DNA of 64,000 nt, from NCBI GenBank assembly GCA_035772405.1, contig JAYKKM010000501.1:1016501-1080500 (forward strand). Direction: 5' to 3'. Positions 30,540 to 41,846 of this stretch are shown in pieces; positions within the stretch are counted from its first letter, which is position 1, and every line of letters starts with the position of its first letter. This DNA is from Chrysogorgia sp. JL179-B06 (Eukaryota; Cnidaria; Anthozoa; Scleralcyonacea; Chrysogorgiidae). A program made the translations under genes and the position numbers. The notes under the pieces are model-generated. The model saw only the letters and a program-made list of their open reading frames with translations. It made no database searches and was not told the origin of the DNA.

Positions 30540-32131
30540 CTTCTCGGCTTCCGTACATAGGGACTGTTGCTACATAACATTAGAGAAATTAAAAATGTTA
30601 CTCGCTTGTATTTTATTGTATCAGTTTATTCACTACAAATGTAATGTTAGTATTACTGTCTTTCAAAGGCGAAACAATACTCACAAAATAATTTGAGTCA
30701 AGACTCAAATTAATTTAATTATTACACATACCAAGTGTAAGACTAATTTCAGATTCAGCTATACTTCCATTACTTTCATCTTCCTCTGCATTCGGAGCTT
30801 GAAATCAAATGAAACTTAAATAATTAGTACAAATCCAATTAAATTTACCTTTTTATTTTTTTTTTTTTTTTACCTTTCGATTTAGTAAATGATTTTATAA
30901 CTCTCACATCATAGTATACATGAAGCCTAGTTTACCTTCAGAAGTCTCAGTACTAGTAATTGTACACTGGTTTGAACATGAACTGACACTTTCTTTTGAA
31001 ACAACAAAACAAAATTAATACACATAATTATGATTATCACATATGCCGATATGGCTCAATGGGAATGGGGACCCAAATTGATAACCTTTCTCAAAGGGAG
31101 ACCCAAATTTGCACATTAATTGCTGCTACACAGCAACATGCCCTAACTTTCCCAGCCCTTTTATTACTTTACTCTGTGAAATGGTGGATGAGTTTACACA
31201 TGAAGGTCAGATGCTTGCACATATATGGGTAAGAAGACACACAGGCAGATAGTTTGACCTATCAATTAAATTTAATCCCTACTGTTTTATTTTACTCTGT
31301 CAAAAGCCAAATGATTTTATTTGCCAAGAGGAGATTCTTGGGCACAAATGGGTTAATAAGCATGAGTCTCTACTTCACATGTAAAATCATTTGGTATTAG
31401 ACAGAGTAGTGGTTATCAGTACACAGCTCATTAACTGAACAGTAAACACCCTTGCGAATATAATTTTCTTGGGTGAAGCAGAATATAATACAAAGAACTA
31501 CATTGTACTTTAACCATTAATTTCCAAGAGTGTGTTCATAGTTCTGCTGTTATTTCAAGATGATTAACAAGTGGACATATATCCTAACTACTGTGCTGCT
31601 GCTGTTTTAACTTTATTAATGCTGCTGTCGTATTTGTAAGGTCAGATGTTCGGCTGGATTGCCCCTGGTATAAACCATTAAGTTATTGCTTATATTAAAT
31701 ATAAGTCTTCAGTGATCAGTGGTGGAATAAATTACGAAAGAAGTTAGACCTGAACTGCACGAAAGTTTTGCTTACAAATTTTATGGGTAGTCAGTCTATT
31801 CAAAATCAATAAATTATTCTTACCTTTGCTTGGTACTTCACTGAAACTACGTTGAGAAAAAAAAACGTTCTTAGCAATGTTTGCCTTGATTTCTTCGGGG
31901 CAGATGCCAATGTTGTTTTGGAAAATCATGAGCAAGCCTGGTAACCATTTAGTGATAAAGTCCCAGGCTCCTTGACATAGTACTCGGACGTAGGTCGGAA
32001 ATGAAATACGTACGAGGTACTCACTTTAGATGTCATTTCTTATGCTGAGGATGACTAATAAACATGTAAATAAACATTGTTTGTGGTTCAGTACATAAAG
32101 CATTGTGCGTTCTTGTCCAGGAGAAAGTCAG
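30540..32131. other. Spacer without recognised gene
   Basis: Contains a poly-T run near 30860. Two frames with GGCTCAATGGGAATGGGG near 31053 slightly resemble a tRNA-derived promoter box, too weak to call. No gene is recognised. Confidence 0.45.
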
Positions 32132-32140
32132 TTGTTAGCA

Positions 32141-33303
32141 CAACCTCGTACCCAGGGTCTTCTCAGTGCCCGGGGAGGGAGCGCCTGGGATAGGATGGGA
32201 GTGGAGCAAGGGAAGACCCTGGTAAAGGCTGGTCACGTGACTCCAAGGATATTGGATTATTTTGTGACCTGGCTTATTCTCGCTTATATCATTCGGGGGG
32301 CCGGATCGCTGTGAAAACATACCACAAACTTCTATAATTGAAAGTATAAACAGTATATGGATAATTTAAAAAGATTACAATTTATTGGAAAGATAGTACG
32401 GACTGCAGACAAGTTGAAAGCCTTGAAAGATGGTGGATTACTTCGAAAAATACGTTGATTTACTGGACATTTGTTGCTGTCATAAGATCAACATTAGGGA
32501 CTTTAAGATCTAGGACGGCAACCTAGGACGGGGACGTCGTTCAAACAAAATAATCTTCATGCGAAACAATAAGAATGAATAATTTTTATTCCCAAGAGTA
32601 ATTTCAACGCCGTTCTCGTTCTATTTACAACGCCACTGAGAGCATTTTCACGTCTTTAGGACGACGGTAACTCGTGGAGAGACTTAAGACTGACTTAAAC
32701 ACAGACACTATAATCGTTTTAGGAATATTGAAGCGTTTTGGAGATCATAAAACAAGCTTGGAGTGTCAAATACGCTACAATCGACCGTGGTTTCATTCAA
32801 ATGCTAAAATTTGTATTGCTTTTACTGCCGTCGCCGTCCTAGGTTGCCGTCGTAGATCTTAAAGTCCTTATGATCAACGCCAGAACAGTTCGAATTTACA
32901 ATTTTAATACAGTCAGACTATGACTATTATTTTAAATACTAATCATGTTTATCTTATGAGAGCAACAAATGTCCAGTAAATCAACGTATTTTTCGAAGTA
33001 ACCCACCATCTTTCAAGGCTTTTAACTTGTCTGCAGTCCGTACTATCTTTCCAATAAATTGTAATATTTTTAAATTAGCCATATACTGTTTATACTTTCA
33101 ATTATAGAAGTTTGTGGTATGTTTTCACAGCGATCCGGCCCCCCGGATGATATAAGCGAGAATAAGCCAGGTTACAAAATAATCCAATATCCTTGGAGTC
33201 ACGTGACCAGCTTTTACCAGGGTCTTCTCTTCCCTCGCTCCACTCCCCTCCCATCCCAGGCGCTCCCTCCCCGGGCACTGAGAAGACCCTGGATACGAGG
33301 TTG
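32141..33303. mobile_element. 1.16-kb foldback element with perfect 9-bp target duplication
   Basis: The left end CAACCTCGTACCCAGGGTC and right end GGATACGAGGTTG are inverse copies, with arms of roughly 400 bp, including GGTCACGTGACTCCAAGG and CAGCGATCCGGCC segments and an inner pair around GGACGGCAACCTAGG. TTGTTAGCA stands at 32132-32140 and at 33304-33312. Nine-bp duplications with long arms are typical of Mutator-like (MULE) foldback elements. No transposase is present, so it is non-autonomous. Related termini occur at 13612-13649 and near 46372-46425. Confidence 0.85.
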
Positions 33304-33312
33304 TTGTTAGCA

Positions 33313-33839
33313 AAGACGGGACAAAGTATGCAATGGAGGTGTTCAAGAAGGTGTTCAATGGAGGTGTTCACGAAGGAAAGTGACAAGTTGATCTGTAATT
33401 GAGCGAAGTTGTAGGCAAGGCAGGATATTCTTGTGAAGTTGACTCCATGTTGTTTTGTGTTGTCTTCCAAACTTTGTAATGGGCTTGGTGGTTGCCATTT
33501 AAGAATTAAAACGGTTTAAGTGAAGGAAAGTTAAGTGAGCAATGAGCGACTTGAGTGAAAGTGGATTGAGACAATCGAGCTCATAGTTTTTTGCGTGACA
33601 AAGCGGTGACAAAGCGGGAATGTCAGTGCGGGTGTCACTCGGAGTAGGACCCAATATCATTGTCATGCAACATGTTTGTTGAATGCAAGCGCAGCTGTGA
33701 CACTGTTGTTGTTGTTGTGGTGAATGAGTAAAACGTAGCTTAAAGTTGTGGATTACGAGGTGATTGTATGTTTTAGTTGGAGCATGGATAAGGCAGTTCA
33801 AGTGTGTGTTAAAGGAAGAAAGGTTCAGGGCTGTAATTA
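33313..33839. other. Spacer
   Basis: Near 33330-33375 GGAGGTGTTCA(A/C) repeats imperfectly. A (TTG)n stretch occurs near 33703-33718. No gene recognised. Confidence 0.4.
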
Positions 33840-34059
33840 ATGGCCGGTTACTTGCACATCTGGGGCCGCCTACTTTTGTCTCAGCAAAATTTATATAAGT
33901 TAAATAAACAAAACGTAGGTCGCAGTGTTACCACAAACTGTCGCTTGCTATCAACTTCCACCATGCAATCATTTCAAGATTTGATAACATTTTCTCACTT
34001 CACCACTACTGTGGATGAAACAATATTGGCCAACATGGCTGTTCAAGTCCAATGACACT

Positions 34060-34747
34060 TCTACCCAAATGAAGTTTCCGACATTGATTGGACAGGACCA
34101 CCTCCTTGTTAAACAACTAGCTTGGACTGGTAACAGCTTCCTTGTTTCCCCAGAACTTTTTGACGTTTAGAATAAACTATTAAAGTCCGACGAGGAGATA
34201 TGATTATTCCACCAAAGAACTCCAACATATCACACAGATACCAAATGCCGCGAAACTGATTGCAAGGATGGACCATGGACAAGGATTAGTCGATTGCTTT
34301 CTTCTTACAGCAACACTTGCCCCCTGCCCCACGCTAACGGAAATAGAAGAAGCTATAAACTTCCTATCCATTGGGCCCATTGAAAACATGGAAGACATTT
34401 TCACCAAAGTGCACAAAATGCATGAAAGTCAAGAGATCAAGCACACCTTCAACGACGAAGCACATGGACTTCTTACACTAACGAAGCACCAATTTGCACG
34501 CAAAGTCAACCAATGCATTTCAGATGGATTGTCTGTACCAGCTAAGTCGAAGAAGCTAGACTTCATTCCAAGGCTTGCTGTTTCCTTGCATGTTTTCATT
34601 AATGTGCTATCCAACTGCGTACATGGCCACAACAACTTGCCGATCAGTTCTGTCATTTCAAAGGAGACTGTAAAGCACGCCATTACCTATGTGGAACACC
34701 TGGAAACTCATAAAAACATGTTATATCAGGTAAGACTTTATTCATAA
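34060..34747 (+). pseudogene. DUF3987-like gene, C-terminal part
   Basis: A frame before the first Met reads QHITQIPNAAKLIARMDHGQG, then GLVDCFLLTATLAPCP (equivalent to the GF..R.LW.FPKP block at 17335-17567). After this come EAHGLLTLTKHQFARKVNQ, KSKKLDFIPRLAVSLHVF and ISKETVKHAITYVEHLE, motifs that end members of the same multicopy family. The frame runs into a donor-like CAG|GTAAGA at about 34730. Upstream, stops and frame changes around 34060-34200 break the reading. It lies head-on to the coiled-coil gene at 35215-36110. No known function can be claimed. Confidence 0.5.
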
Positions 34748-34779
34748 AAATACAACTCTACATGCCTACATCATAACCA

Positions 34780-35025
34780 TTCCTTTACAAATATTGACTC
34801 ACAATATTCTTTATATATCATTTCTCTTTTAAGTTCAGACAAAGTCTTAAAGATCGAAATCCGATGGTCCAATGTAGTGCAAAAGAAGGGCGTGTTTTCT
34901 TGTTGCATTGGTGATGTCCATGGCCAAAAGAAAGTTTTCAAATAGTTTCTTCCACTTTCGCCATCGTTGTCCAGTAGCAGTGTAGGGTCATCGTCAACGT
35001 AGAACGATGGAAGAGAAGAGGCCAT
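34780..35025 (-). pseudogene. Gag-like fragment
   Basis: From an ATG at 35025 the frame reads MASSLPSFYVDDDP, then after a small frame change WRKWKKLFENFLLAMDIT and RKHALLLHYIGP. WxxWKxxFExFLxAxxI, then RKxALLLHxxG, is a common layout of gag-like proteins of metazoan Ty3/Gypsy-like elements. The downstream nucleocapsid region is not visible. A short relic of an LTR element or a related domesticated gag. Confidence 0.45.
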
Positions 35026-35214
35026 AAAGCATCAAAATCATTAATTCTCGTCGCAAATGTAATGTTCTAATATTGCGACACAAAGATTGTAGGCTTGGTA
35101 CATGCTTCTTTTCTATCTTATTATGCCCTAAAAAACACGTTATATGAAACTATATACAAATGTGAGTGACATCACATGAAGATATGATATCACACCATTA
35201 CAAAGTCCTCCTTT

Positions 35215-36110
35215 GGGGATCTTCATTGTAAAAATTCAAACATTTGCTTGATTGCCATTTATGGTTCCTTTTTCAATAAGTGAATTGACCTCTTGGAAAA
35301 ATCTGCTGGTGTTGTTTTAAAGGTTTTGTGTTCTTCTTTGCCATTCGTGATTACTACAGTTCGATTACTCTTTGATGCCATAGCGTTTTCTGTTTGCAAT
35401 GGTGGAAGTAAAATATCATGGAATGTGTCGTCCATGACATTTGAGTGCCATCCCCACTTACTTTGACTTGAATTTTGGTTTCCTGCAGCCCTCCTTTTGG
35501 GCTAATGTAGCTTTCACATGATCTGCAAGGGTTGAGGTAAAATCAATTGTTGCACCAAGACGCTGTCCACAAGTTCTCCCTATATGGTAAGTTTTGTTTA
35601 AATCTGATCTTAGCTGTTTGATAAGGTATGACCTTGGCAGATCTTCTGAAAGAACTGTTGAATTTGTCCAACAAGAACAGAACTAAATCAAGATTGTCTT
35701 GGTCATCTTGGCTCAAATCTTGAGATACCACTGGGTGCTTTATAGTCCAGGGAGTAACTGGCGCCATTATCATCTTATAGTGGAATTCGTCTTAATTCCT
35801 CCAATTGGAATTAAGCAAGAAAGGGGAAAAAATGAAACGTGTAAAGTGAAGCAGAATTTAATTTGCGAAAGTTTGAGGCCAAAGCTCTGACAAAACCACA
35901 ATGCACACTGTGCCTTTACTTTTGTTTCTTTCCAATTTCTTGCATCTTTCCCCCTGACATTGCAAGAAGTCTACCTTTTCAAGTGTCTCAATGTAATCCA
36001 TCAAATCTTTGTTGACATCTTCTAGTTTATTTACTTCCAGAATCATTTCTTCATATAGTTTGGCTTTCTCCTTTTCCAAATCAGTGCACTACTTTTTGTA
36101 CTGCTCAAGT
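35215..36110 (-). pseudogene. Multicopy transposon-type protein with coiled-coil N-terminus
   Basis: On the minus strand a coiled coil at 36079-35950 (EKAKLYEEMILEVNKLEDV and LMDYIETLEKVDFLQ) is followed after a frameshift by a Phe/Leu-rich block, then LVLFLLDKFN, after another shift LPRSYLIKQLRSDLNKTYH, and traces of a downstream block in the region 35480-35230. The order coiled coil, LLDKF, LPRSYLIKQ matches a large repetitive protein family in cnidarian genomes that behaves like a transposon gene. I cannot give its superfamily. Several frameshifts make it a pseudogene. Confidence 0.45.
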
Positions 36111-36299
36111 TCCTGGCTACAAAGTCTTACTTCTGATTTGCACATCTCAATTGACTATCTCTCCCTTCTAACACTTAGCTTGTATAGTTTTTCGTCTAAC
36201 TCTTTTCTCTTTCTGCATGCAGAACTGACATAACTGCATTGTTTATGAAGCAATTCTCTGATAGGTTGTCACTTTTTAAAACAAACTATCAATCTACCG

Positions 36300-37700
36300 C
36301 AGTTGAATTGAGAAGGTCAACAAAATTTACATTTTCACCGAAAGTTGATGTGAGGAGCGTGTTCCATAGATACAGCAACGGCCATGGAATCTCCACACAA
36401 AACAGAATCTCGTTCAATAAATCTACCTGCCGCTTGACATAACTAAGAGGGGCTTTGGTACTTAATTTCAATTTTCATATGGAACCAGTTTGTTGTAGAA
36501 TAACTAGCACATTTTTTAGCTCTATGAATAGTGTGAATATCGACAAATACATCATGAACTCCGCACTTTGCATTGCCCATAGTGATGCTGGTGTATTTGA
36601 CAGTTTTTTCTCACAAGTATACCAAAATTACTATGGTTCATATTGTAGAATGCGTCGAATCAACAGCGAAAATAAATCGATTTCTGGAACCAATTAAACT
36701 TCGGGTAAGCGAAAATGTTTAGGTTATAAATCTTGCTTCTTTAATTGCTACAAATTTGATTTTTTTAACATTGGGCCATTCCATTTAATATCCACACACC
36801 CCCTATGGATGAGATTTTCTGAGGGGTCTCCAAAATTCGAAAATTTCCGAGGGGTCACGGTAAAATTCGATTTCCGAGGTTGCTTCGCCAACAGACAAGG
36901 TTACCAATTATTTCCGAGGGGTTTGCTTATTTTCTCCCTACCGCTTCCCACATTGTCCTCGCTTCTCCCATCACCCGCTCGCAAGCGAGGTCACAAATCG
37001 CCATGGCAGGGATGCATTTCTCATGAAAGGTTTGTATATATAAATATATATTAATATTTATTTCAGTGGAGCATGGTAGGACCAACACCTTATAAGGAAG
37101 TAAAAACTTAAACTTCCAGGTTTTAATCTAAACTGTTCAAATAATGTGATAAAGAAGTCTAATATTTTCAGTGAAGGTTCTTTGTCAGAGTGTGAAAAAA
37201 CCCACTGCCGATATATACGCAACCATTTACTTTTATATCATTATTTGGATTTTTATAATTTTAGTTTTCTTATCTTCCTCAAGTTCTTTCAATGTATCCG
37301 CAAAGTAGTAATACCCCCATCGGGCCCCCAAAGGGATGCTGCCTCATTAAATATTTATGACATCATTTCGAATTTTGGGATTACGTCATCACTTCTCGTG
37401 AACCTACACGACCCTTTAACCCTAATTATTTATTCAGAATACGTCATTAAACCTTCAGGACCCTAACCCTAGCTCGTGTACCAGTACGACCTGTCATTAT
37501 CCTTTTAAATCCCCAACCGATTCCATTATGTCATATTGGCATGATGTTATTCCCGATTAGCCGCCGGACTCCTTCCGATGATGGTATTACGTCATCAAAA
37601 GGTAGCTCTTATTTCTTTTAATAATATAAGAAACGCCTTTGTAATTATACACTTCGCCTCGCTACGGCAATGTGAATGTGGGACAGTAGGCAGCCCGAGA
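36300..37700. other. Spacer without recognised gene
   Basis: Includes repeated GAGGGGT(C/T) and TTCGAAAATTTCCGAGG motifs at 36820-36930 and a short TA-rich run at 37040-37060. No gene supported. Confidence 0.45.
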
Positions 37701-37719
37701 GCAGCGCATGCGCCATGGA

Positions 37720-38217
37720 TATGATAACTGATGAACTAAAGAGAAAGAAAAGTGTGAAGCAGACTGTTAAAGGTCGTTGCACCACAGCCGTCAAATATAT
37801 AGCTCGGCAGGGTAACTAAGTCAGCGCAGAATTATTGCTAAGTTAACCTTAGTTTATGTTGAACAGACGCCTTAATCATCATAGAGAGTTGTACGATAGC
37901 CTAAGCGTTCGACTTACTCAGCTCATTTGCAAAGCTGTTGTTACGATATTTACAATATTTATCTATTTGGGATCCGAAGGCTTATATTTAAATCACGGAG
38001 TCGAACGAATCATAACGGCTTTTACGAATATACCGGACTTAATGGCTTTACGAAGTTCATCAGGCCTCTAGTGTATAAAGTAAGCGATTCTTTAGATGAT
38101 CAAACCACTCGAGAAGCCGTACGAAAAACGAATTCAAACGTATTGATTTGCCTAAGCGAAATCAAACTTTGCTATGCATTTATAGACGTTGATATATATT
38201 ATAATAGCTATTAGATT
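37720..38217 (+). CDS. Small ORFs next to the Polinton-like segment, unknown
   Basis: A short frame at about 37726-37818 reads KRKKSVKQTVKGRCTTA. It is followed by frames with NRRLNHHRELYDSLSVRL at 37855 and a second frame with DDQTTREAVRKTNSNV that ends at 38213. They may be one broken gene. The TVKGRCTTA...RELYDSL order faintly recalls gag-type N-termini of LTR elements, but this is weak. GTATATTTAAA-type stretches near 37980 and 38570 are shared and may be promoter-like. Confidence 0.25.
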
Positions 38218-38603
38218 ATTCAAGAGATTGACTTGTCAAACGAAGCGAAGGTTGAATGCACACGTACAATAGCGCGTGGTTCGTTAAGAGTCATTAGTGG
38301 TGCAACTCACAAGGTTTGAGGGTATACATTAGGCTTTTATGGGTAAACATTAGTGAATATGAGATAATGAGGGATAGACTAAGCGGGCAAGTTCAAACGG
38401 AAAATCGGTGTTGCCATAGTAAAAAATACGTCGCGTTGAAAGAAACTGATTATAGCGAAAGGGTAACCATATTCAACTCAACTGAATAGTTTAGTTCTCT
38501 ACATAGAATTTATATGAATTAAGTTTAGATTCGGTTACTAGAACGACCCCTTGAACAACGAAGCGAGTATATTTAAACCACTGAATCGAACGAGTCAAAG
38601 CTG

Positions 38604-39052
38604 TATCAGTGTTTGCCGTGAAAAAGTGTATGTTGAATTGTCACATAAGATTTCGAAACGACGCTCTGTTCCGTGATCGGTATGAAGATATTTTGGCATG
38701 CGTCCTTCATCCAGTATATATTACGAAAAGCTCGTGCAACAACAGATCCTGTTTTGTTTTTCAGGGGTCTCACCCACGCGTATTTTGAAAAACAGTCGAT
38801 ACAAATTAGAACGAATCTATAATTGTCATTATATAACTTAAAGATTGAAAATCGGATTCGAACTGGTCGTTAATACCCCAACAAACACTCTGGTTTGCGG
38901 GAAGTTTTTACGAACATGTTTGTGTAGAGTACGTCTCCTGAGCGCGTACCCACTCATGAACATGTTTTCGTGTGTCAGTTTTATCTTGTCTTTACTAGCA
39001 TCTTTCGCTGCACGAAAAAGTTTTTCGACGTCGCTAAAACTAGCTTGGTTGT
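38604..39052 (-). pseudogene. Polinton-type integrase fragment, left arm
   Basis: It is the inverted counterpart of the right arm; on the minus strand it contains the region of the core with the first catalytic Asp and part of the second Asp block. Outside 38604 the similarity stops abruptly, so the last third (with the catalytic Glu) is missing on this side. Frameshifts and stops interrupt it. Confidence 0.6.
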
Positions 39053-39334
39053 GATTTTGTCGATAGCATTCACTTGGTTTGTCTGCAGAAAATATTATGG
39101 CGAGCGGGTAATAACTACCACCTCTATCGAACTGAATATATTGGTTTTGAACGAGAGGAAGACATTAAAAAGTCATTAGTCTGCTGTGCTTCAACAACTT
39201 TACACCTGATTTGAATATTAGTTAATTAGGTTTGAATGAGAAAGTCATTAAAAGGTCAAAAGGTAAAGGCGAATGCGTGGGTTCGAATTCGCTTCGTCTA
39301 ACGATGACAAGGCTGCGTTTTACATTAACTAGCA

Positions 39335-39466
39335 ATGGACGAGATTTTTGTGACTCCAATGAACTTTGTGCATGAAAGACCGATACTACTAAAGAAACGT
39401 GGTTCAAATGAAGTTTACGTCTATTCCGATCAGTTCTTTCAAGAGATGACAGAGTCAAATTGCTAG
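39335..39466 (+). CDS. 43-aa ORF, unknown
   Basis: A compact ATG frame, MDEIFVTPMNFVHERPIL, continuing to a TAG at 39466. Another frame directly following reads LLVEGRGITLTETVFEKNV, so the two may have been one gene broken by a frameshift. No family is recognised. Codon-rich, intronless layout fits the virus-like segment. Confidence 0.35.
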   Translation: MDEIFVTPMNFVHERPILLKKRGSNEVYVYSDQFFQEMTESNC

Positions 39467-39502
39467 TGGAAGGTAGAGGGATTACATTAACCGAAACGGT
39501 AT

Positions 39503-39793
39503 TTGAAAAAAATGTTGGACCTTATACCGATGCTTGTGGAGATTGTTGAGGAGAAGGACGCGTTAACTGAAGACATCAAGTTCTCGTTCTTAGAAGAAGA
39601 AGAAGGTGCCCTGGTTAGACCCTATCTTTCTGCCAGCGATGTTAATGGCAAAACGCGATTTAATATTGGCGTTGATAATTTCGAATGGGATCAAACGTTC
39701 GGTGGGTTAAAGCAGATCTATGATAGGAAACTCATTTCGTTCACCGAGAAAGAGCTACCTCACGTGCAGAAAGTACTGAGAGAGATGCAATGA
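39503..39793 (+). CDS. Acidic 93-96-aa ORF, unknown
   Basis: Best ATG is at 39512 (MLDLIPMLVEIVEEKD). The product has a Leu/Glu-rich start, FNIGVDNFEWDQTFGGLKQ in the middle and ends HVQKVLREMQ with a TGA at 39793. No signal peptide or TM is visible. It looks like a genuine small protein by composition, in the same orientation as its neighbours, but I recognise no family. Confidence 0.45.
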   Translation: MKKMLDLIPMLVEIVEEKDALTEDIKFSFLEEEEGALVRPYLSASDVNGKTRFNIGVDNFEWDQTFGGLKQIYDRKLISFTEKELPHVQKVLREMQ

Positions 39794-40171
39794 AAACTGG
39801 ACGAGAGAAACATTCAGAAACCACCAGACATTAAAAAAGCGCGCATTACGTTCCGAAGGCATTGGAAGATGGTCGTTGGAATTAAGGGAATGTGAAACAT
39901 GCGTTATATTAATTTTTAGTAACTGCTTTGACTACGAATAATGTGTATTATAGTGAATAAAATGAAATTAAAGTGTATTTTCATCACTTGCCTAAAGTTG
40001 ATCAGACTTGTTTCAGATAATCTGTTTTTTAATGAGTTTCGTCACAATGGCGAGCCGCACGAGTCCTGTCTTGTTCTATTGTCTCGCTTGCGAAGATTGT
40101 TGTTACTATAGGCAAACATTATAAAGAAGGGGTTTTCGTGAATATTTAATAGTTGTGTTTATTGCTATACG

Positions 40172-40786
40172 ATGGAGTGTCTACACGGCGAACCCGCAGC
40201 TTTCGTAACAACTAAGAACGGCAAGTTTTGGCTTTGCGACAACAAGAACGAGAAAAGCTGTGAGTTGTTTTGCCCAGACCAAGATCGTGGTTATTTCGAG
40301 ACTGCTCTAGTTGTTGCTGTGGGAACAAACGGAGCTCCGCGTCCACCAGAGACCAGCTAAGATGCGAGTTGTGAAAGACGTGATGAAAGCAAATTTTGGA
40401 AGACCTTTCTTCGTCTGCTGTAGAGAGAGTCCTTGTTCCTTTTGGCAGTTGGGCAATCGAGTTGAAGATCCGAAGCCGACATGCCAACACGGACTGATTT
40501 TTGTCCTAATCAAAAAGAAACGTCCTGTGGTTTTTTTGAATGGAAACCGATTGAAGACCGCAACGAGCACCGCCAGAATGTTGAGAAAGTTGGTTGTTTG
40601 TATAGCAACCCACCACAGCACAGCTACATGGTCTCCGACACAGTTATTACGTTTCAAAGCCGGAGGGAAGATCCCAACGATGCCTTCGCTGAGTATATAG
40701 GAGAACTACCTAACTTATCGATGCCCACTAACCTCATGGAAGGACGAGTGCCTGAGGACAAAAGGATTATTTTAAACAACAATTAG
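40172..40786 (+). pseudogene. Multi-GRF zinc-finger gene, broken
   Basis: The first frame (40172-40360) reads CLHGEPAAFVTTKNGKFW and SCELFCPDQDRGYF. A second block in another frame has GRPFFVCCRESPCSFWQLG, and a third in the original frame has CPNQKETSCGFFEWKPIED. Each has the C.HG...G..F..C....C.FF.W pattern of GRF-type zinc fingers, which bind single-stranded DNA in NEIL3, APEX2 and TOP3A. Three GRF-like repeats in tandem with a C-terminal acidic tail (NLMEGRVPEDKRII) are visible. Two frame changes (about 40360 and 40480) break it. It lies between the two integrase arms, so it is likely an accessory gene of the virus-like segment. Confidence 0.5.
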
Positions 40787-41079
40787 GCTGACGAATACAA
40801 AAGACAGAACTCTGAGACTGATATTTGTAAGAAACAAAACGTGTAAATACCTTATTAAACAGTAAATAAAGGTAAATTCAAATTGTTAAAATTGTTTTTT
40901 CTTTCTACGTACTGACAAGTTCACTTGTGTAACGTTTTTATAATAATAAACTTTTATAATTGTTTTTCCTTTGTGTCGAATAAAGTATCTTCCTTTGAGT
41001 CGAATAAAGTATCTTCCTCATCGGAGTTTTCATCCGTTAAATTCTCCAGTTCAATTGCCTCAATACGAACTACCTGTTC

Positions 41080-41637
41080 TTACCCTGCGTGCCAGATATA
41101 ACCACTAATTGCAGCAACAAATAGAAGTAAAAGCGACACCGACGTAAATGAAATAATCCAAATGTGCAAAGTTTTGTTGTTAGTGAGTTTCGATTTGGCG
41201 GTGGTGACTCTCGAAATAGTACCAGCAATCGTTTTCGTGTAGCTTTTTGTCCAGGTGATTGGTCTAGGTTCAGGAGACGGGTGATCCAACGGACAACTGG
41301 TTAGGATATTCTCACCATGAATGAGATCCTTTTGCGAGCAATTTAAGGGGTTTGTCAAATCGATAAGTGCGAAGTGGGTAAATACCAGGAGATCGTTCTT
41401 CTTTAATTCGGTAATCGCCTTGTGAGATAGAATTAAAACCTGACGCACTGACGTTCGGTGACTATTGGCGCAGTTGATCGTTCTTGTCTTGAGCGAGCAA
41501 GAACAGTGGATTGTGCACCCATTTACCATCCAAATGAATAATGTAACCCCAAAGAATACGAGAACCATTTTAAAAAGTGCTTTGTAATAGCAGCTATTAA
41601 AACGACGTGTCCAGTGACAGCTGGACTCATTTCTCAC
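41080..41637 (-). CDS. Signal-anchor/TM protein with Cys-rich LRR-like ectodomain
   Basis: The 185-residue frame has an N-terminal hydrophobic segment (MVLVFFGVTLFIWMVNG, about residues 24-40), then CTIHCSCSLKTRTINC, resembling a Cys-rich LRRNT cap, LILSHKAITELKKNDLLVF and FALIDLTNPLNCSQKDL, which look like one degenerate leucine-rich repeat and its capping Cys, and a C-terminal hydrophobic stretch (IISFTSVSLLLLFVAAISG). This would be a type I membrane protein. If start is the internal Met at residue 24, the signal peptide is at the N-terminus. No polymerase or capsid homology. It diverges from the ORF at 41658 with about 20 bp between starts. Confidence 0.5.
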   Translation of the reverse strand: MRNESSCHWTRRFNSCYYKALFKMVLVFFGVTLFIWMVNGCTIHCSCSLKTRTINCANSHRTSVRQVLILSHKAITELKKNDLLVFTHFALIDLTNPLNCSQKDLIHGENILTSCPLDHPSPEPRPITWTKSYTKTIAGTISRVTTAKSKLTNNKTLHIWIISFTSVSLLLLFVAAISGYIWHAG

Positions 41638-41657
41638 CCATTGCTTGACATGTCAAG

Positions 41658-41846
41658 ATGGGCCAGTGTTTTGGAAAACCAATAATCCCCAGTGTGAAAC
41701 TGACAGATATTTTTAAATGGATACGGTGTCTCTGTACGTGTTGCGGTGGAAGTGTTGTAATTGTTCAATCTGAGCTCGATGGAAAAGAAGAGACAACACC
41801 TCCTGCGGAAAATATACTACGACCCGAAACACAAAGCTATTTTTAG
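41658..41846 (+). CDS. Small MG-start Cys-rich protein
   Basis: A 62-residue frame starts MGQCFGKPI, an MGxC start that would allow N-myristoylation at Gly2 and palmitoylation at Cys4, followed by WIRCLCTCCGG and an acidic Glu-rich tail. Such small acylated proteins attach to membranes. It runs to a TAG at 41846, directly before the right integrase arm. Divergent from the TM protein gene. The family is unknown. Confidence 0.45.
   Translation: MGQCFGKPIIPSVKLTDIFKWIRCLCTCCGGSVVIVQSELDGKEETTPPAENILRPETQSYF

Noticed and set aside
31040..31090. tRNA gene or SINE at GGCTCAATGGGAATGGGG
   Set aside because: No B box or cloverleaf can be drawn; it is a short chance match.
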